Positions 24,278-37,117 of a stretch of DNA of 64,000 nt are shown piece by piece (position 1 is the stretch's first letter; each line of letters begins with the position of its first letter). The stretch is from Takifugu bimaculatus (taxonomy: Eukaryota; Chordata; Actinopteri; Tetraodontiformes; Tetraodontidae). The stretch spans positions 841,946 through 905,945 of the forward strand of contig CP034984.1 in the NCBI GenBank assembly GCA_004026145.2, given 5' to 3'. The notes under the pieces are model-generated. The model was not told the DNA's origin. It did no database searches and saw only the letters and a list, made by a program, of their open reading frames with translations. The translations under genes were made by a program, and so were the position numbers.

Positions 24278-24912
24278 TGAAGAGAATTAGTTTATATTAG
24301 CATCTTTTATCTTATTAGCATGTGTTATACTATACTGTATGTTTTTGTTTTATGTTACAGTTAGTTTAGAAGTTAGGGATAGTATATAATCTTTAGTAGG
24401 AATACACATAAGCAAGTCAGTTGACCCTCCTTTGACATGAATACTGCTTAGACAGTTGGAGCCAGGCAGACAGGAAATGGTAGACCCTCATCGTAAAATA
24501 TGACAGCATAATTTACTGGTGATTGTTAAGTTCCTGGACAGGAATAAGACCTCTGACCTGGCCATCTGAGAAGACAATGGAGAAGAACTGCACCAACACC
24601 AAATGAGGCAGGAAGAAGAAGATGAAGTCACCCAAGAAGAAGGACTGGATTGGACTGAATTAGCATCAATAATTACATATGTCTTTCTATATAAACTGGG
24701 CCAAGGGATAGTTAGGTTGTCAGACTTCATGCCCTGACAATTGACTTTGTTGTTGTAAGGGTTATGAACTGGCCCGGAGCTCTGTAATATTTGTATCTTG
24801 AATTGATTCTGTTTGGTAAATACATTTTAAAATTGACATTTGTTTACTTGAAGTCTTCATTTAAAGAACACGCGGATTGGCAGTGACACACGAGAGGTAT
24901 TGCAATCCAACA
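24278..24912 (+). mobile_element. Solo LTR, family A (copy 2 only)
   Basis: 635-bp LTR, beginning TGAAGAGAAT and ending ATCCAACA, with a 4-bp target duplication ATCA (24274-24277 and 24913-24916). TATATAAA at 24688-24695 sets plus orientation. The empty site is visible in copies 1 and 3 just before their MANEA stop codons (about 10740 and 38014). It lies about 110 bp downstream of the MANEA copy 2 stop, so it may affect that gene's 3' end. Confidence 0.92.
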
Positions 24913-25021
24913 ATCATCAAAAATCCCGTAGAGTTATTTACATGTTACAACTGAGCTGTTCATTACACAGCATTGTGCACGTTTTCAAACAACTTGGTTG
25001 TATTTCTTTTGACCGTTTGGT

Positions 25022-27434
25022 TCATCTTTCCTGACGTTTTCGCCGCTCGCCACCAAATATGGCGGCCCACTTGCGAGTTATCTCCAGGTAGATTGTAGGT
25101 TTGTTGGGCAGATAGTCCAGATACACAGTTTGGGCTTTTTTCGGGATTGCCATTTCAATCTGCGTCCCTTCGTGCCATTCATTAAATGATGTTACGGAGA
25201 GGAAGTCCGGCTCAGCTTGTAATGCTGCACTCAGTGAGTTTTCATAGTATTTGCCGTTTATTCGATTTCTAGTGTTTTGGAAGTTCCAGGGGCGAACACT
25301 TGTGTCAATGTACCCTGGCCCCACGCTTGGAATGAATATCAGGTCGTTGTCTTCGCAGAAGGCTTTCAGAGATTTCCAGTTCCGCTGAGTGGACCCAAAG
25401 GAAAACCCATTAGTTGCAAAGTAAGTATAGAGGCCATCAAAACCTGCCGCCAGGATGCCCCTCTTGTGCTTTTCCTCAACCAGCAAGGCAATAAAGATGG
25501 CATCGTATGGGGTATCCCTGATGCTGTTAGACTCTGTGTGTTTTAAGAGTTTGGCCCACTGGTCGGAATTTAGCAGATACGAGTCGTACACGTAGAACAG
25601 TGGTAGAAGTTTTCCAGTGCTTGTACGATATCTGAAGAATGCTGGGTGTGCACCATACCTACACAGGAAAATATATGTTATTTATGAAATATTACAACAC
25701 AAGAAGATAAAACAAGATGTTGAAAGCCTTAAAAACTAACCCACAATAAATACCAGGTTGCTGTGTCACGTTTTGTGCCAACACTTTAGATTCCTTTGCT
25801 TTTTTTTTATAAGCAATATAATCTGTATTAAGGCTCTATAAACTAATTTATAACATATTTGAAATGGCAGTTTCTCCAAATGACAAAATGTAGATATGTA
25901 AGTCACAGTTACCCTAAGTTGACGGAATCTGTTTTGACAGAAATGTAACTTAAGGAGAAAACAATTGCTCTACGTCAAACCCAGAGCTCCAACCGCATGA
26001 CTTTCTGCAGCCAGATTTTAGCCATTTCCTCTGAAAAGCTGAAAGTCAGGTGAAAAATTTGTAAATCGATGTGGCAAAAGCAAAGCAGAAATGGTAGAAA
26101 GGGAACATCAGTTCAGGTGCAGACAAAGGCCTTTTAATAAACTTTTGAAAACAAATAATAACTTATTTACTAATCCTTAATTCAAGAGGATTAGGAATGG
26201 GATATTCATGTCACTCACCTCTCAATTATATATTTGACATTTGTGAACATGTTGACTTCATTTCTTTCTTTGTATGGTTCAATGTGGACTGTTACCTGTA
26301 TGCAAAAAGAAATTAAAATGAACCTTGGCTGAACAATATTACTACAAACATCACAAACCTTACAACAAACCTTAATAAGGTATTTATGAGCCACTTCAAG
26401 TATTAGAGGCATTATGTCGTCCACTGATTCTCCATTATCGTCCCTCATATCAGGAGGATACCAGGAAATAGCAATGACACCTGCCAATGAAAAAAAAGGC
26501 TCTATGTCAGAACTCACTGACTTGGAAAAGTTAAATAACCATCTTCCTAACCGCTTTAACCCTTTTGGGGTCACGGGGAGGGTGCACAATTGGAGAAGGT
26601 AGGGTCAACCCTGGATGAGTTGCCAGCTCATCGCAGGGCCCTATCTCAGCATTTGTGTGTTCGGTACCTTGCCAAGGGTACCTTAGCTGGCACCTTCCCC
26701 TGCTACGAGAACATTCCATGTTTTGTCTGACCTGGGGCTCGAACTGAGATCTCTACGTTTCACAGCCAAGTCCCCGCTAATTTTTAAAAAATGTATTTCA
26801 AAATTATTTGCTCTTCATTTATAATGTGTCGATTAGGGTTTTTTTGGTCATTAAGTTCCAGCAGTATTTGCATGCATCTTCAAGTCTATTGAATTATTCT
26901 AGGGCCAAGACATACAGTTCAGGTTGGCCTCTTACCAATGGCCGCTGTACGTAATTGTTGCATATGGGTCTCCACAACTGCAGGATCCCTTGAACTGTAA
27001 GGACCTAACGAAGGGTAAAAGTTTGATCCGAGGTCATCAGGTGGGCTGTGTCTTCCTTGTGGATACATCTGAGCAACTTTATTATCCCAGTGTGGCAGTT
27101 GTGGGTGGTCCCAGTGGATATATTTTCCATCAAACTTTGGGTTTCCATACCAAGCATAATAAAAGGCATGAACATAGTAGTTTGGCGGAGGGAATGTTTT
27201 AAGCAGAGCTTCGACTTCTGCATTTTTGTTTGATGTGGTGGGCGCAATCATTTTGATCTGGTCAGGTATTTTAGTCATCTTTGCTTTCTGCTCAACTGAA
27301 TTCTCTCTGGCAGGGAACAGATCCATGGCTTCGATGTCCTCGAGGGAAAGTGCCTTCAAGATCACTGTAAGTGTGAGCACGAGCAGCACCACTGCGATAA
27401 GCACTAAGCAGTATTTCCGTCTAAACCGGGCCAT
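25022..27434 (-). CDS. manea: Glycoprotein endo-alpha-1,2-mannosidase (copy 2)
   Basis: Second intact copy of the GH99 endomannosidase. Exons: 27434-26936, 26480-26371, 26295-26219 and 25658-25022 (499, 110, 77 and 637 nt), identical in length and phase to copy 1; predicted 440 aa. I see no amino-acid difference from copy 1; one difference noted in exon 1 is silent (GAC/GAT). Signal anchor, AWYGNPKFDGKYIHW and FNEWHEGTQIE are all present. Unlike copy 1 it keeps the full upstream region (27720-28100) and so may have the more complete promoter. A family A solo LTR begins just past its stop codon. Confidence 0.93.
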
Positions 27435-29797
27435 CTTTCAGTTAGTGACCCCCGGTGCTTTCCTCCATGGCCGTGAAGAAACGGTTGCCGGATGTGATGT
27501 CAGCGGAAGAAGGGCTTTTAGCGTGGAACTCGGGTCTCCTCTTAGGCCCTGGAATATCAACAGCAGCAACTATAAACACAACCACATTTAAATCATTCCG
27601 ATGATGTTTAAACAAAACACTAAATTCAATACTAATGATTCCAATAAGGAACATATTTCACTCTTATATCGATGGCTGGTCCTAAATAGTAATAAAAAGT
27701 GTTTACTATACATACAAGAGTTAACAAATGTCGCACAGCCGATATTCTGTACCTTGTGCAACTGCCAGAGACCACGATAGCTGATACATACGTTATCTTG
27801 ATAATGCACATATTTGACTTGGGTTATACCGATTAAACGCGATATGAGTCCACTTGTCCTTTTGAGCAGCACAAAAACTCGTCTCAATATTTATTTATTT
27901 TTATTGGTCTAGACGAGGCAGACAATCGGTGCCTTCTCGGTTTGGGTGCGGGGTAAAATAAAGCATTTAGTGTCGGGAATACCCGGTCGTAAATCCCCTG
28001 AAAATTACTTTTATCTGTAAAAAAAAATGGAGCAGTAAAAACAGGAAAGATTATAAGTTTACGGCAAAACCTCCAATTTCTGGTTTCGCGTCTGTCACGT
28101 TACCTTCTTTCGGAGAACATCAAACTTATAAAACATCTGCGCCCGTAAACGTGAAGAAGTGGCGCATCCATTTCGTATAGAAAGCTGATATAACGTCTTA
28201 TTCAGCGTATATAATTTCAAACATCAAGCTGAAATGTTTACAGATATCACCCCTAGCGTTCCGGAATAGTATTACACAGATGCTCAAATAAATCAGTTCA
28301 AAAAGGGTCTTGAGGCGTTAATTTTCCATCAATTTTAATTGAATTTACAGACTTTCAAACAAACTTGTACAAATTGCAAAACAGCTTTGGGTAATATTAT
28401 TTTCTTTATTATGCTTATTAGGAAATAAATTAAGTAAACGCATAAATACTACAAAGATTAATACTACCAAGTGCAAAAGAAGACGGATTAAAGAGGGAAC
28501 CGTTTTCCACAAAATGAAAAACTACATCTCATTTGCAGTGAATTGAACTAAAAACATCCGGTGGGGCCGTGTTGCGACAGCTCATCCTGGGTCCTGTAGT
28601 TTGACACACAAACACCAGGAGGCGCCGTTACCACACACTAAAATAGCCAGGCACGGTAACCTAACTCGGACGCCACCAGTCCCACACAGAGCCTCCATTA
28701 TGTTCATTGGTTATAATAGGAACTCTGGAAGACTGGCGTGTTTTGCGATTTTTTTTTTTATTAATTAACATCAAACGGGGTAATTTAGTCCACTTCTGCA
28801 AAACTGCAACCAGTGCCATTTGACAATTCCCCATCTCTATCTGCTCAAACAAGGACCAAGTATGGACAAACATACCATTTTGAATGTATCATTAATCCAG
28901 CACAAGCTGGTTACATACTTAAATTAAGTGACTCCTATAATTTCAAGGCTTGTGCAGCCATTTGAACATTCCATTGGCACAAAAGCAAAGATATTTGAAT
29001 GTAGAGGGATACTGGAGGATCAAAAGGAGGAAGCGGTGAAAATGACAAGTTTTTTTGTGTGGGTGTGGAGTCGAGGCACAGGGAGGCATATTGGGGGAGG
29101 AACCGTGGCCCACTGTGCCCACTGCCAGCAGCTTCTGATTTAGCCTCCATGTTCATTCACACTGGTTTCTTCACATTCTTCGCTACTGGTATGGACAGGT
29201 GCGCTATTTCAGTGATTAAATATATACCCTGAATAACAATCACAACTTCACAGCGGAATATAAAGCATTTTTTACCTGTTACATTGAAACATGACAATAT
29301 CCCATTTGTGTTAACAGATTTTCCAATTGCACGGAAAAGGAAGCCTCACTGAGACACATGGCGAGGACTCTCTCCACTTTCACAGGCGGTCAAGGCAGAA
29401 AAAAAACCCCAAGCAAACGTTCACTTCCTACAGTGTTTTTGTCTAACTCAACAACAATCCTTATTACTCAATCACTTTGTCCTTCAACATGGAAAAGGCA
29501 TTTTCAACACAGAACTTCATAAAACTTCAAATGGCATTGGAAGAGAAACCACAGAATGTTCTGTTAATAATAATCAAAATACCAACTAACAGGCCAAAAA
29601 GAAGAAAACAAACAGTCACAGCAAATTTATGTACACACACATGAAGAAAAGAGTCGTCAGTGGAGTTGGGAAGAAGCGGTGAAGGCGGGAATAGATAAGC
29701 CCTGTATCTTCACTTTACGGTAGTTACAGGGGTTGCCATGAAGGCAGACTGGGAGTGATGGGGCAGGAGTCGGGGGTAGGATGACCAGGCTGCACGT

Positions 29798-32766
29798 TCA
29801 CCTCTTCTTCGGAGCTTGGTTGGTCCTGGGAGGGGTAACGGGCCGACCAGAGTTTACGCCTCCATACTGGTACTTGGCCTTCTTCTCTGAGGGCTTTAGA
29901 ATCTTCAAACACAGACATTCCTTTGTTAGCATTTCGACTGAACGTGCTCAACCCGCGAGGATGCACGACGTTCGACACTACCTGGAAGGAACACATGAGA
30001 GATTCATCGACGCTCATCATGCCGCCTGCGTTGTCAAACTCCCCGCAGTAATTTGGAGCGGAGAACAGTGTGACCAGTTGGCGTTTGGCAAAGAATTCGT
30101 ATCCATCCTCCACAACCTGCGTGGATACACGAGACATTATTGCACCACCTACAGCGATCGATACCAAGACACAGACCTTCAGCTAGATTTACAGTCTCCT
30201 GCTGATGTTTACTGTACCACACAGCCTACAGTTGAATAAAATAAAACCTCTAATGCGCCCTCAAATAGCCAGAACCACCACCAACCCTGCTAATTGTTTA
30301 GTTTCCTCTACGACTTTGCCCTATAAAGATTAAAACAAAATCTGTTTTCCACACCTCCTGCAGATTCACTGCTGGGATTTCTTGTTGGTTACCTGGTGGG
30401 CTCTGCAGATGAGGTCCAGGTCATGGCGGTTCAGGAACTTGCTGACGACATCCGCCCCGAAGGTGAAGGAGACTCCGCGGTCGTTCTCTCCCCAGCCTTG
30501 TACGTCCTTATCTGGGTCTGACCACAGCAGGTCACACAACAGGCCTGAAAGGAGAGCATGGGCGCTGTTAAACGTGCCGCTGACCAGTGTGGAGGAGGGG
30601 CCTGGGCGCCACGTACGAGCAGTCAGATTACCTGTGTCGGGCACGTCTGTTGGCCTCATGATCCTGCGAATCTGCTCCATGGACTGCAAATCCGGAGAGA
30701 GTCCTGAAAGATAACCGATACACTTTGACTGAGCATTTGGATCGTCACACTGACATTATGAGAACAAATCCACGGTCCCAGCGGATCTCTTACCTCTGTG
30801 GCAGCAGAAGATCTTCTCATCAATGATGGCGGCAATCGGGAGGCAGTTGAAGCAGTCGGTGAAGGTCTTCCACAGCTTTATGTTGAACCTGCGTTTGCCT
30901 GTTGGAGCACACAATCACACCCGGTTGGAGCTAGACCGCCGTTGCGTTTGTGACGGTTTGTTTCGCTTCACTCACACTCGTCGTAGAACCCGTAGATGCG
31001 GTTGATGGAGGCACACTCGTGGTTGCCCCGGAGCAAGAAGAAGTTCTCTGGATATTTGATCTTGTAGGCCAACAGGAGACAGACGGTCTCCAGCGACTGT
31101 TTCCCCCTGTCCACGTAGTCTCCCAGGAACAGGTAGTTGGCTTCTGGTGGGAAGCCCCCATACTCAAACAGCCTCAGCAGATCTGTGTACTGGCCATGGA
31201 TGTCGCCTGTAAGAGGTGAGCCGAAGGTTATTTTCAGATTTCTATGCTGATGGGAAATTAGCCGGGATTCTGACAATTCGGGTTAATCATCAAAACGAAA
31301 GGACACCTAAACATATCTGCACAGGCCAGCTTTAATTTTAACAGCCATCCTGGGATTCAAGGTCAGCTTCAGCTGGGCGGCGCTGTGCTCCCTCACGGTT
31401 CTGCCTCAGAGCCACGGCCTGCTTCCTTTTATATGCCATAGCAACCGAGCTGCCCCGGACACAGACGGCGGCAGAAAGGCTCACCAGAAACAGCCCGGAG
31501 GAAAATGCCAGGGTCCATCATGACCGAAGCACAGAGGGACGTTTCCAAACACGTATTACGGACCGCTAACCTCTGCAGCCGTCTTATAAAACGACCAGCA
31601 CAAACGCCGAACTTCATCTCATGAAAACACTGGCAGGAGTTTATGGGTTCCTTTACTCTGTTTAGGCAACATTTGCAGAAATAAAACACTTCTTTGGGAT
31701 GGAGCAAAATAGGTCCGACTTGCATGAATCCGTGAACTGCGGCAGGGCTGAGGTTTGCCCGGGGTTTAAAATGTAGGATAAGTGCTGCCACAGAATGGAG
31801 GCGTGCACAGAGCCAACTAACAAAAGAGTTCTTTTCTACGCTCAGTAAAGGTCCTTTTATAGCTGACATGCAATGCTGGGGATTTTGCAGAGGATTAAGA
31901 TGGCGGGGTGCAGTTCATTATCATCAAACTGGGATAATTTGGGAGCTGGATGAATGGATAAATAAGCATGGAAATGACAAGACAAATTAAATATTGGAGG
32001 TGTCTCACTTCTTTAGTTTAACTCCATGTGTTATTGTTGAGGTGAGGAACCTAATCTACGTGGCCTTAATGAATAAATGAGCAGTTCACTCTTCAAAGCT
32101 GTTCTGAAAGTTTGGATTAATCACTCCCGTGACTCAACCTGTGCGCAGTAACAAGACCCTCATTCATATTTGAGCATAGGTGCTAAGGTTACAGCGGCAC
32201 GAACAAGTGTCGGACTCTCCCGTTACCGTGACAGCAGCTTGACAAGAACGGTCGGCAGCTTTTATCGGTGAGAAGAACTCCGTAGTCGAGAGGCTGCGCT
32301 GATGCAGCAGAATTATAGTCCTACACCACTGAAACACCAAACCACTGGGAATTATGGGAGCATGCATGTAAACTGTGAGTGCGCGAGAGCTTGTGTACCG
32401 TGGACAATAGATGGTTCAGAGCTGTTCATACTTACAACAGCAGCGAGAAGGGAAGCGATCAGCTATGTGGGGGTGTGCAGAGATGTGGAGGTGTCAGCTC
32501 CCCATAGTTTGGGAGTGTTTTTAACTGCCATAGATGTGTGCGAGTGGCATAAATGTATCCTTATTAAAGTCAAGGTTGGAGAAATGGAATGGAGTAATTG
32601 ACCCTCTGGGGAAAAAAAGCACTCAAGTACTGAGCACAGATCTTCAGAGGGGCCTCCAGCTCCAGCAGGATGGGCTGGCTGAGGAAGATCTCCCTGGATT
32701 TGATGCAGAGGCCCCAGACCTCGGCCTCCGTCATCTGGACCACCTTCCCCGGGCGGCATCCTCTCA
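29798..32766 (-). pseudogene. ppp1cb-like: PPP1CB copy 2, exons 2-8, broken donor
   Basis: Exons at 32766-32635, 31206-30976, 30898-30794, 30703-30632, 30544-30393, 30116-29982 and 29902-29798 match the complete copy 3 in length and phase. Exon 1 is absent, as in copy 1. In addition the donor after exon 2 reads CT instead of GT (32633-32634; the other copies have GT), so even a transcript spliced into exon 2 would not leave it normally. Coding changes include Ile-to-Val in LETVCLLL and RTNQAPKKR at the C-terminus. The exons remain open, so decay is recent. I call it a pseudogene from the missing exon and lost donor; transcript data could overturn this. Confidence 0.8.
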
Positions 32767-32831
32767 CTGGTGTCAAGAGAAAGAGACGTTTCATTTCTGA
32801 CACAGGCCATCACTGTCCTAAAGACACATGG

Positions 32832-33733
32832 TGTCAGGGTTTTGGGGTTGTGTCGGTCATTGTGCTGTAGGGGGTGGTGTGGGGCACAATTGGTTGCAGC
32901 TGGCACTGCTGGCAGGCACACCTGTAGGCAATTTACATTGGGCTGCCTATTTAAGCAGGTGGCGCCTGCCTGTCAGTGCCAGGGTGTCTGTTTGTGTTGT
33001 GTGGCTGTTCTGTTAGTCTTGTCAGTGTGTCTGTTGGTCTCCAGGCTGTCTGTTTGTCTTCCTTCGTCGTGTGAGGGTGTTTGTTCGGGTTCCCTCGTCG
33101 TGTGTTGGATCTGCGGTCCTGGAGGACTGCTTCTGTTCCTGAGTTCTCTGCGGTCCTGGAGGACTGCTGTTCCTGTTCCCGAGTTTCCTGTGGCCCTGGA
33201 GGGCCGCTTCTGTTCCCTGTGCTCGGCTGAGTTCTCTGCGGTCCTGGAGGACTGCTTCTGTTCCGAGTTCTCTGCGGTCCTGGAGGACTGCTTCTGTTCC
33301 GAGTTCTCTGCGGTCCTGGAGGACTGCTTCTGTTCCGAGTTCTCTGCGGTCCTGGAGGACTGCTGTTCCTGGGTTCTCTGCGGTCCTGGAGGACCGCTTC
33401 GGTTCCCGAGTTTCCTGCTGCCCTGGAGGGCCACTTCTGTTCCCTGTGCTCGGCTGAGTTTTCTGCAGTCCTGGAGGACTGCTTCTGTTCCGAGTTCTCT
33501 GCGGTCCTGGAGGACTGCTGTTCCTGAGTTCACTGCAGTCCTGGAGGGCCACTTCTGTTCCCGAGTTTCCTGTGGCCCTGGAGGGCCGCTTCTGTTCCCT
33601 GTGCTCGGCTGTCCTGGAGGGCTGCCCGCGTCTTCCTTGTGTTGCTCCCCTTCCCCCATAAATAAAACCTTGTGACTATTTTACTACTGTGTCCTGGCCT
33701 GCGTTCGGGTCCTGTTCACCCCCCTCCGTGACA
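32832..33733 (+). mobile_element. Gypsy-type solo LTR with 36-bp minisatellite
   Basis: 902-bp insertion in PPP1CB intron 1 of copy 2, beginning TGTCAGGGTT and ending CCGTGACA, with a perfect 5-bp target duplication CATGG (32827-32831 and 33734-33738). The site is empty in copies 1 and 3. It has TATTTAAG near 32949 and AATAAA near 33660. The middle (about 33110-33560) is built of a 36-bp unit (GAGTTCTCTGCGGTCCTGGA...). Because 36 is divisible by three, this creates a long open frame that is not a real gene. Confidence 0.9.
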
Positions 33734-33875
33734 CATGGGCGCTGACAAGTTTATCAATGTGACAATAAGCGGACCAAATTCCACAGCATGGAGGAAATAA
33801 CCTGGAATCAGCATTGAGTATCTGATCAACTGTGGCAGTGATGCTTCTGTGGCCTCAGACATGCTGAAGAACCCC

Positions 33876-35100
33876 CATTTCATTGAGCCAAATAAGTGTG
33901 ATAGAAAGAAAATTGCGGAGTAATCATAGATATGCGTCCAACATAGGTAGAAGTGTTGCAGCAATGGTAGCAAAAGCATTAGTAAAAAGATTATTCCTGG
34001 ATTTAGAATCCAACAGAGGATATATAGTAATAATGGAAGGTGTTTTGTAAATGTAATTTCACTAATACCTAAACACATGCAGATGGAACTAAAGGATCAT
34101 TGTGTTTGTTGTTGGATTGCAATACCTCTCGTGTGTCACTGTCAATCCGCGTGTTCTTTAAATGAAGACTTCAAGTAAACAAATGCCAATTTCAAAATGT
34201 ATTTAACAATAGAACCAATTCAAGATACAAATATACAGAGCTCTGGGCCAGTTCATAACCCTACAAACAACAGAGTCAATTGTCAGGGCATGAAGTCTGA
34301 CCACCTAACTATCCCTTGGCCCAGTCTTTTATAGAACAACATATGTAAATTATTGATGCTAATTCAGTCCATTCCAGTCCTCCTTCTCAGATGACCTCAT
34401 CTTCTTCTTCCAGCCTCCTTTAGTGTTGGTGCGGTCCTTCTTCTCCATTATCTTCCCAGATGGCCAGGTCAGAGGTCATATTCCTGCCAAGGAACTTTAT
34501 CAACACCAGTAAACTCTGTTATGTTTTTATGATGGGGGGTCTACCACTTTCTGCCTGACTGTCTCCTCCTGGCCCCAACCGTCCAAACAACATTCATGTC
34601 AAGGAAAGGTCAACTGACTTGCTTATGCTTATTCCTACTAAAGATTCTACCATTCCTAACTTCTAAAGTGCTTATAACAGAAACATATGGTACAACATGC
34701 TAACAAGATAAAATAATTCTCTTCATTATCAACCACAATCTGCAGGACTGGTGGAAAGATAAAACAGCACAATTTAATCTAAAGAAGGTAATGGATGATA
34801 CAGGAAAGAATTGGATATCTTGTATACCACTTTTACTCAACCTACACATAATGCTAAATAATACAGGATTGACACCTTTTGAAATGTTGTATGGATGACC
34901 TTATACTTTACCACACTTTGAACCATTCAAAAGAGCTGATGAAGAAGCAGGTGAAACTTTAGCAGAGAAAAATACATGAGAATTGCTGCTGACTAAAAAT
35001 ATTCACACTGTGAACTTGATTCTAGCATAAACCACTGAGACAAGGAGACTGGATTTTCATCAAGTTAAAAAAAAGTTGTTGGCGCAGCAATCATAAAGAG
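33876..35100 (+). mobile_element. ERV integrase remnant at the copy 2/3 junction
   Basis: Same structure as at 19261-20424: integrase-like plus-strand sequence (33876-34109, 34726-35040) with the same nested family A LTR (34110-34725). Here the right side continues without an LTR into GGAGACTGGATTTTCATCAA (about 35045), which fits the GDW segment of an integrase C-terminal domain. It is non-functional. Confidence 0.8.
34110..34725 (-). mobile_element. Solo LTR, family A, nested in ERV (copy 2)
   Basis: 616 bp, same position and flanks as the LTR at 19494-20109, so the nested insertion predates at least the second duplication. Minus-strand TATAAAA is at 34327-34333. Confidence 0.85.
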
Positions 35101-36043
35101 CTGGATAACCGGTTACACATAGTAAGAGACGACACAATCGTGGTCTTTGTTTGACTGGGGAGAAAACTGGCACAAAGGGAAGCCATCAGTCATTTATTCT
35201 GATTTGCTTCACCTGGTGCACTGGCGTGAGCATGAGGGCACATTCAAGAACAGTAGCAGACATTCTGCAACCGTTTAACAAAAGTGCTGGTACAAATCCC
35301 TAACAACACAGCCCCAGGCGGAAGTGATACTAAAATTTGTTGAAGGCAGGGAAACAATGTTGATGATTACATACATGGCACACATGACTGATCCTGAATG
35401 AGGGATTACCAGGGGTGTGTATCAACAGGTCAAACAGGAATAAGACAAAGAGGAACGATGGCTGAATACTGGAGCTTGACCTTCTGATAAGTGAACGCTT
35501 GATGACTCTTTTAATGACATAAGACAAAAAGAGTGATAATAAACAATTTCTAAATAAACACATTATATAAATATTAATTCCTTTTGTCAGAGTTTCATGA
35601 CTAAAGTTATGTATTTGTTGAGTTCTGCATAATGCACTTTAAGTTTTATTATAAAATAACATTAGTGATAAGTTCCTTGATGACTAAATGTTCCTTTATT
35701 GAAAAAAAAAATGCAAACGCGGTTAGGACACAGGTGCAAAGGAAATGTTACAGAAAAAGGAATCATTCATGTTTCAATTTATGTATGACAACATTTTCAC
35801 TTTCCAAGCTCAATGTCTCCTGTCCTGTCTAGACATGACCTTCATTTTCTTGACCACAGAATTGTAAAATACAGAATCAGAATCACCCAAAAAGCATGAT
35901 TATCAAATTGAATTTGCATATTTTTTGAATGGAAGAAAAAACCCCAAACAGAAACAGACCACTTGGGAAACAAAGTGCATATTCAAGCGGTAGATTCCTA
36001 ATGTATCTTCATTTGTCAAACTCAAACATATCCCTGCAAAGCA

Positions 36044-37117
36044 CTACCAGCCCCAGTACCACTTATTCAGGTCATTGGCTACTTTAAACTGCCTGCGCTT
36101 CCTGAGGTAATCACAAGCCTGACACATAGGCTCAGACCATAATTCTAATTTCCTCACTTTGTAATGCTTTCGCCATTGAAAGTACTTAAGGTACAAGTCA
36201 TCATTACTGTCCAGCAGTAGTAAGTAGTCAGCAAGCTCTTTGGGTGAGGCAAAGTCGTCGACGTGGATGAAGGAATCTCCAAGCACAAGTTTCTCATAGT
36301 TCTCTCTGAGTGTGCCCAAAACTATCGGCACAGTCCCCACAGCAAGTGGGTTGTATAGTTTCTCAGTGATGTAGTCCTGGTAAATAGAGTTCTCAAAAGA
36401 CAGGTAGAATTTACAGCTGGCTATTGTTGATAAGGTATCTCCATAGTGATATCCCCCAAACCCTCGTCCAAATGTGGTGATCTTTATGTGTTTGGACAGC
36501 TCTTTGTAGTATTTCACCCGTATATAATGCTCCTTCCAGTTGCTGACTATCCAGCAGACCACATGATCTTTTTTGGGTAAGACAAAGTCCTCTTTACCTT
36601 TTTCAGGAACTAGGTACAAATGGGGCAGTGGAATGTCAGCATCCCAGCGGTAATTCATTGTTAGGTTGAACAATTCATCCATTCCAGGAAACCTGTCAGA
36701 GTACGAAGGATTCTCCATGTTAAACCAGACCCACATCTGGTATAATGGTCGTTCTTGCTTCGGCAGATTGGACAGGTCAGGAGCGATGTCTCGATGGTGG
36801 AAGACAACCACATCTGCCTCGTTGAAATAGTTCCTGTCAGCTGTAATGAAACAACCTTCTATACTGAAGTAGGCACTGCATACATTCAACTCAAAGGTTA
36901 TCCCAAATGGCCAGAACCAGAGAAGCACAGTGGTCACGTTTTTATCAGTCCTGATGGAAATGATTTCTTTGACAGGTGCGTTCACTCCAGTCTTCAAAGG
37001 ACCTGACAACCTGTCAGTGGATGGTTTATAATACATGAAGAAAATAGTCCCAAAGCATCCCAAAACAAAAGTAGCAAACAAAAGGGGTCGTATGATTCCC
37101 TGGAATGGTGAAGACAT
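36044..37117 (-). CDS. fut9-like: Alpha-1,3-fucosyltransferase, FUT9-like (copy 3)
   Basis: Intact 357-aa copy of the GT10 fucosyltransferase, single coding exon, with the same start choice (ATG right after a pyrimidine tract and AG acceptor). Compared with copy 2 it differs at residues 19 (Leu for Phe), 174-175 (GK for SE), 180 (Leu for Pro), 290 (Ala for Ser) and 345 (Lys for Arg). The 174-180 cluster lies in the loop between the N-terminal and donor-binding domains, where acceptor preference could be affected; that is inference. The donor-binding motif FYLSFENSIYQDYITEKLYN is unchanged. Its poly(A) signal is AATAAA at 35695-35700. It is the downstream neighbour of the broken MANEA copy 3. 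Confidence 0.93.
   Translation of the reverse strand: MSSPFQGIIRPLLFATFVLGCFGTIFFMYYKPSTDRLSGPLKTGVNAPVKEIISIRTDKNVTTVLLWFWPFGITFELNVCSAYFSIEGCFITADRNYFNEADVVVFHHRDIAPDLSNLPKQERPLYQMWVWFNMENPSYSDRFPGMDELFNLTMNYRWDADIPLPHLYLVPEKGKEDFVLPKKDHVVCWIVSNWKEHYIRVKYYKELSKHIKITTFGRGFGGYHYGDTLSTIASCKFYLSFENSIYQDYITEKLYNPLAVGTVPIVLGTLRENYEKLVLGDSFIHVDDFASPKELADYLLLLDSNDDLYLKYFQWRKHYKVRKLELWSEPMCQACDYLRKRRQFKVANDLNKWYWGW

Larger units (their letters stand above)
21080..35040. repeat. Segmental duplication, copy 2
   Basis: Second tandem copy, about 14 kb. It is longer than the others because of three private solo LTRs (23259-23859, 24278-24912, 32832-33733). It lacks the intron 2 solo LTR of copies 1 and 3. 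A deletion of about 200 bp between two AAAAGT stretches at its left edge removes the AGGGCACATT segment. Its right edge is again PPP1CB intron 1 joined to ERV integrase at about 33875. Confidence 0.92.

Noticed and set aside
32770..33675. 301-codon plus-strand open frame
   Set aside because: It lies within a solo Gypsy-type LTR and owes its length to a stop-free 36-bp repeat.
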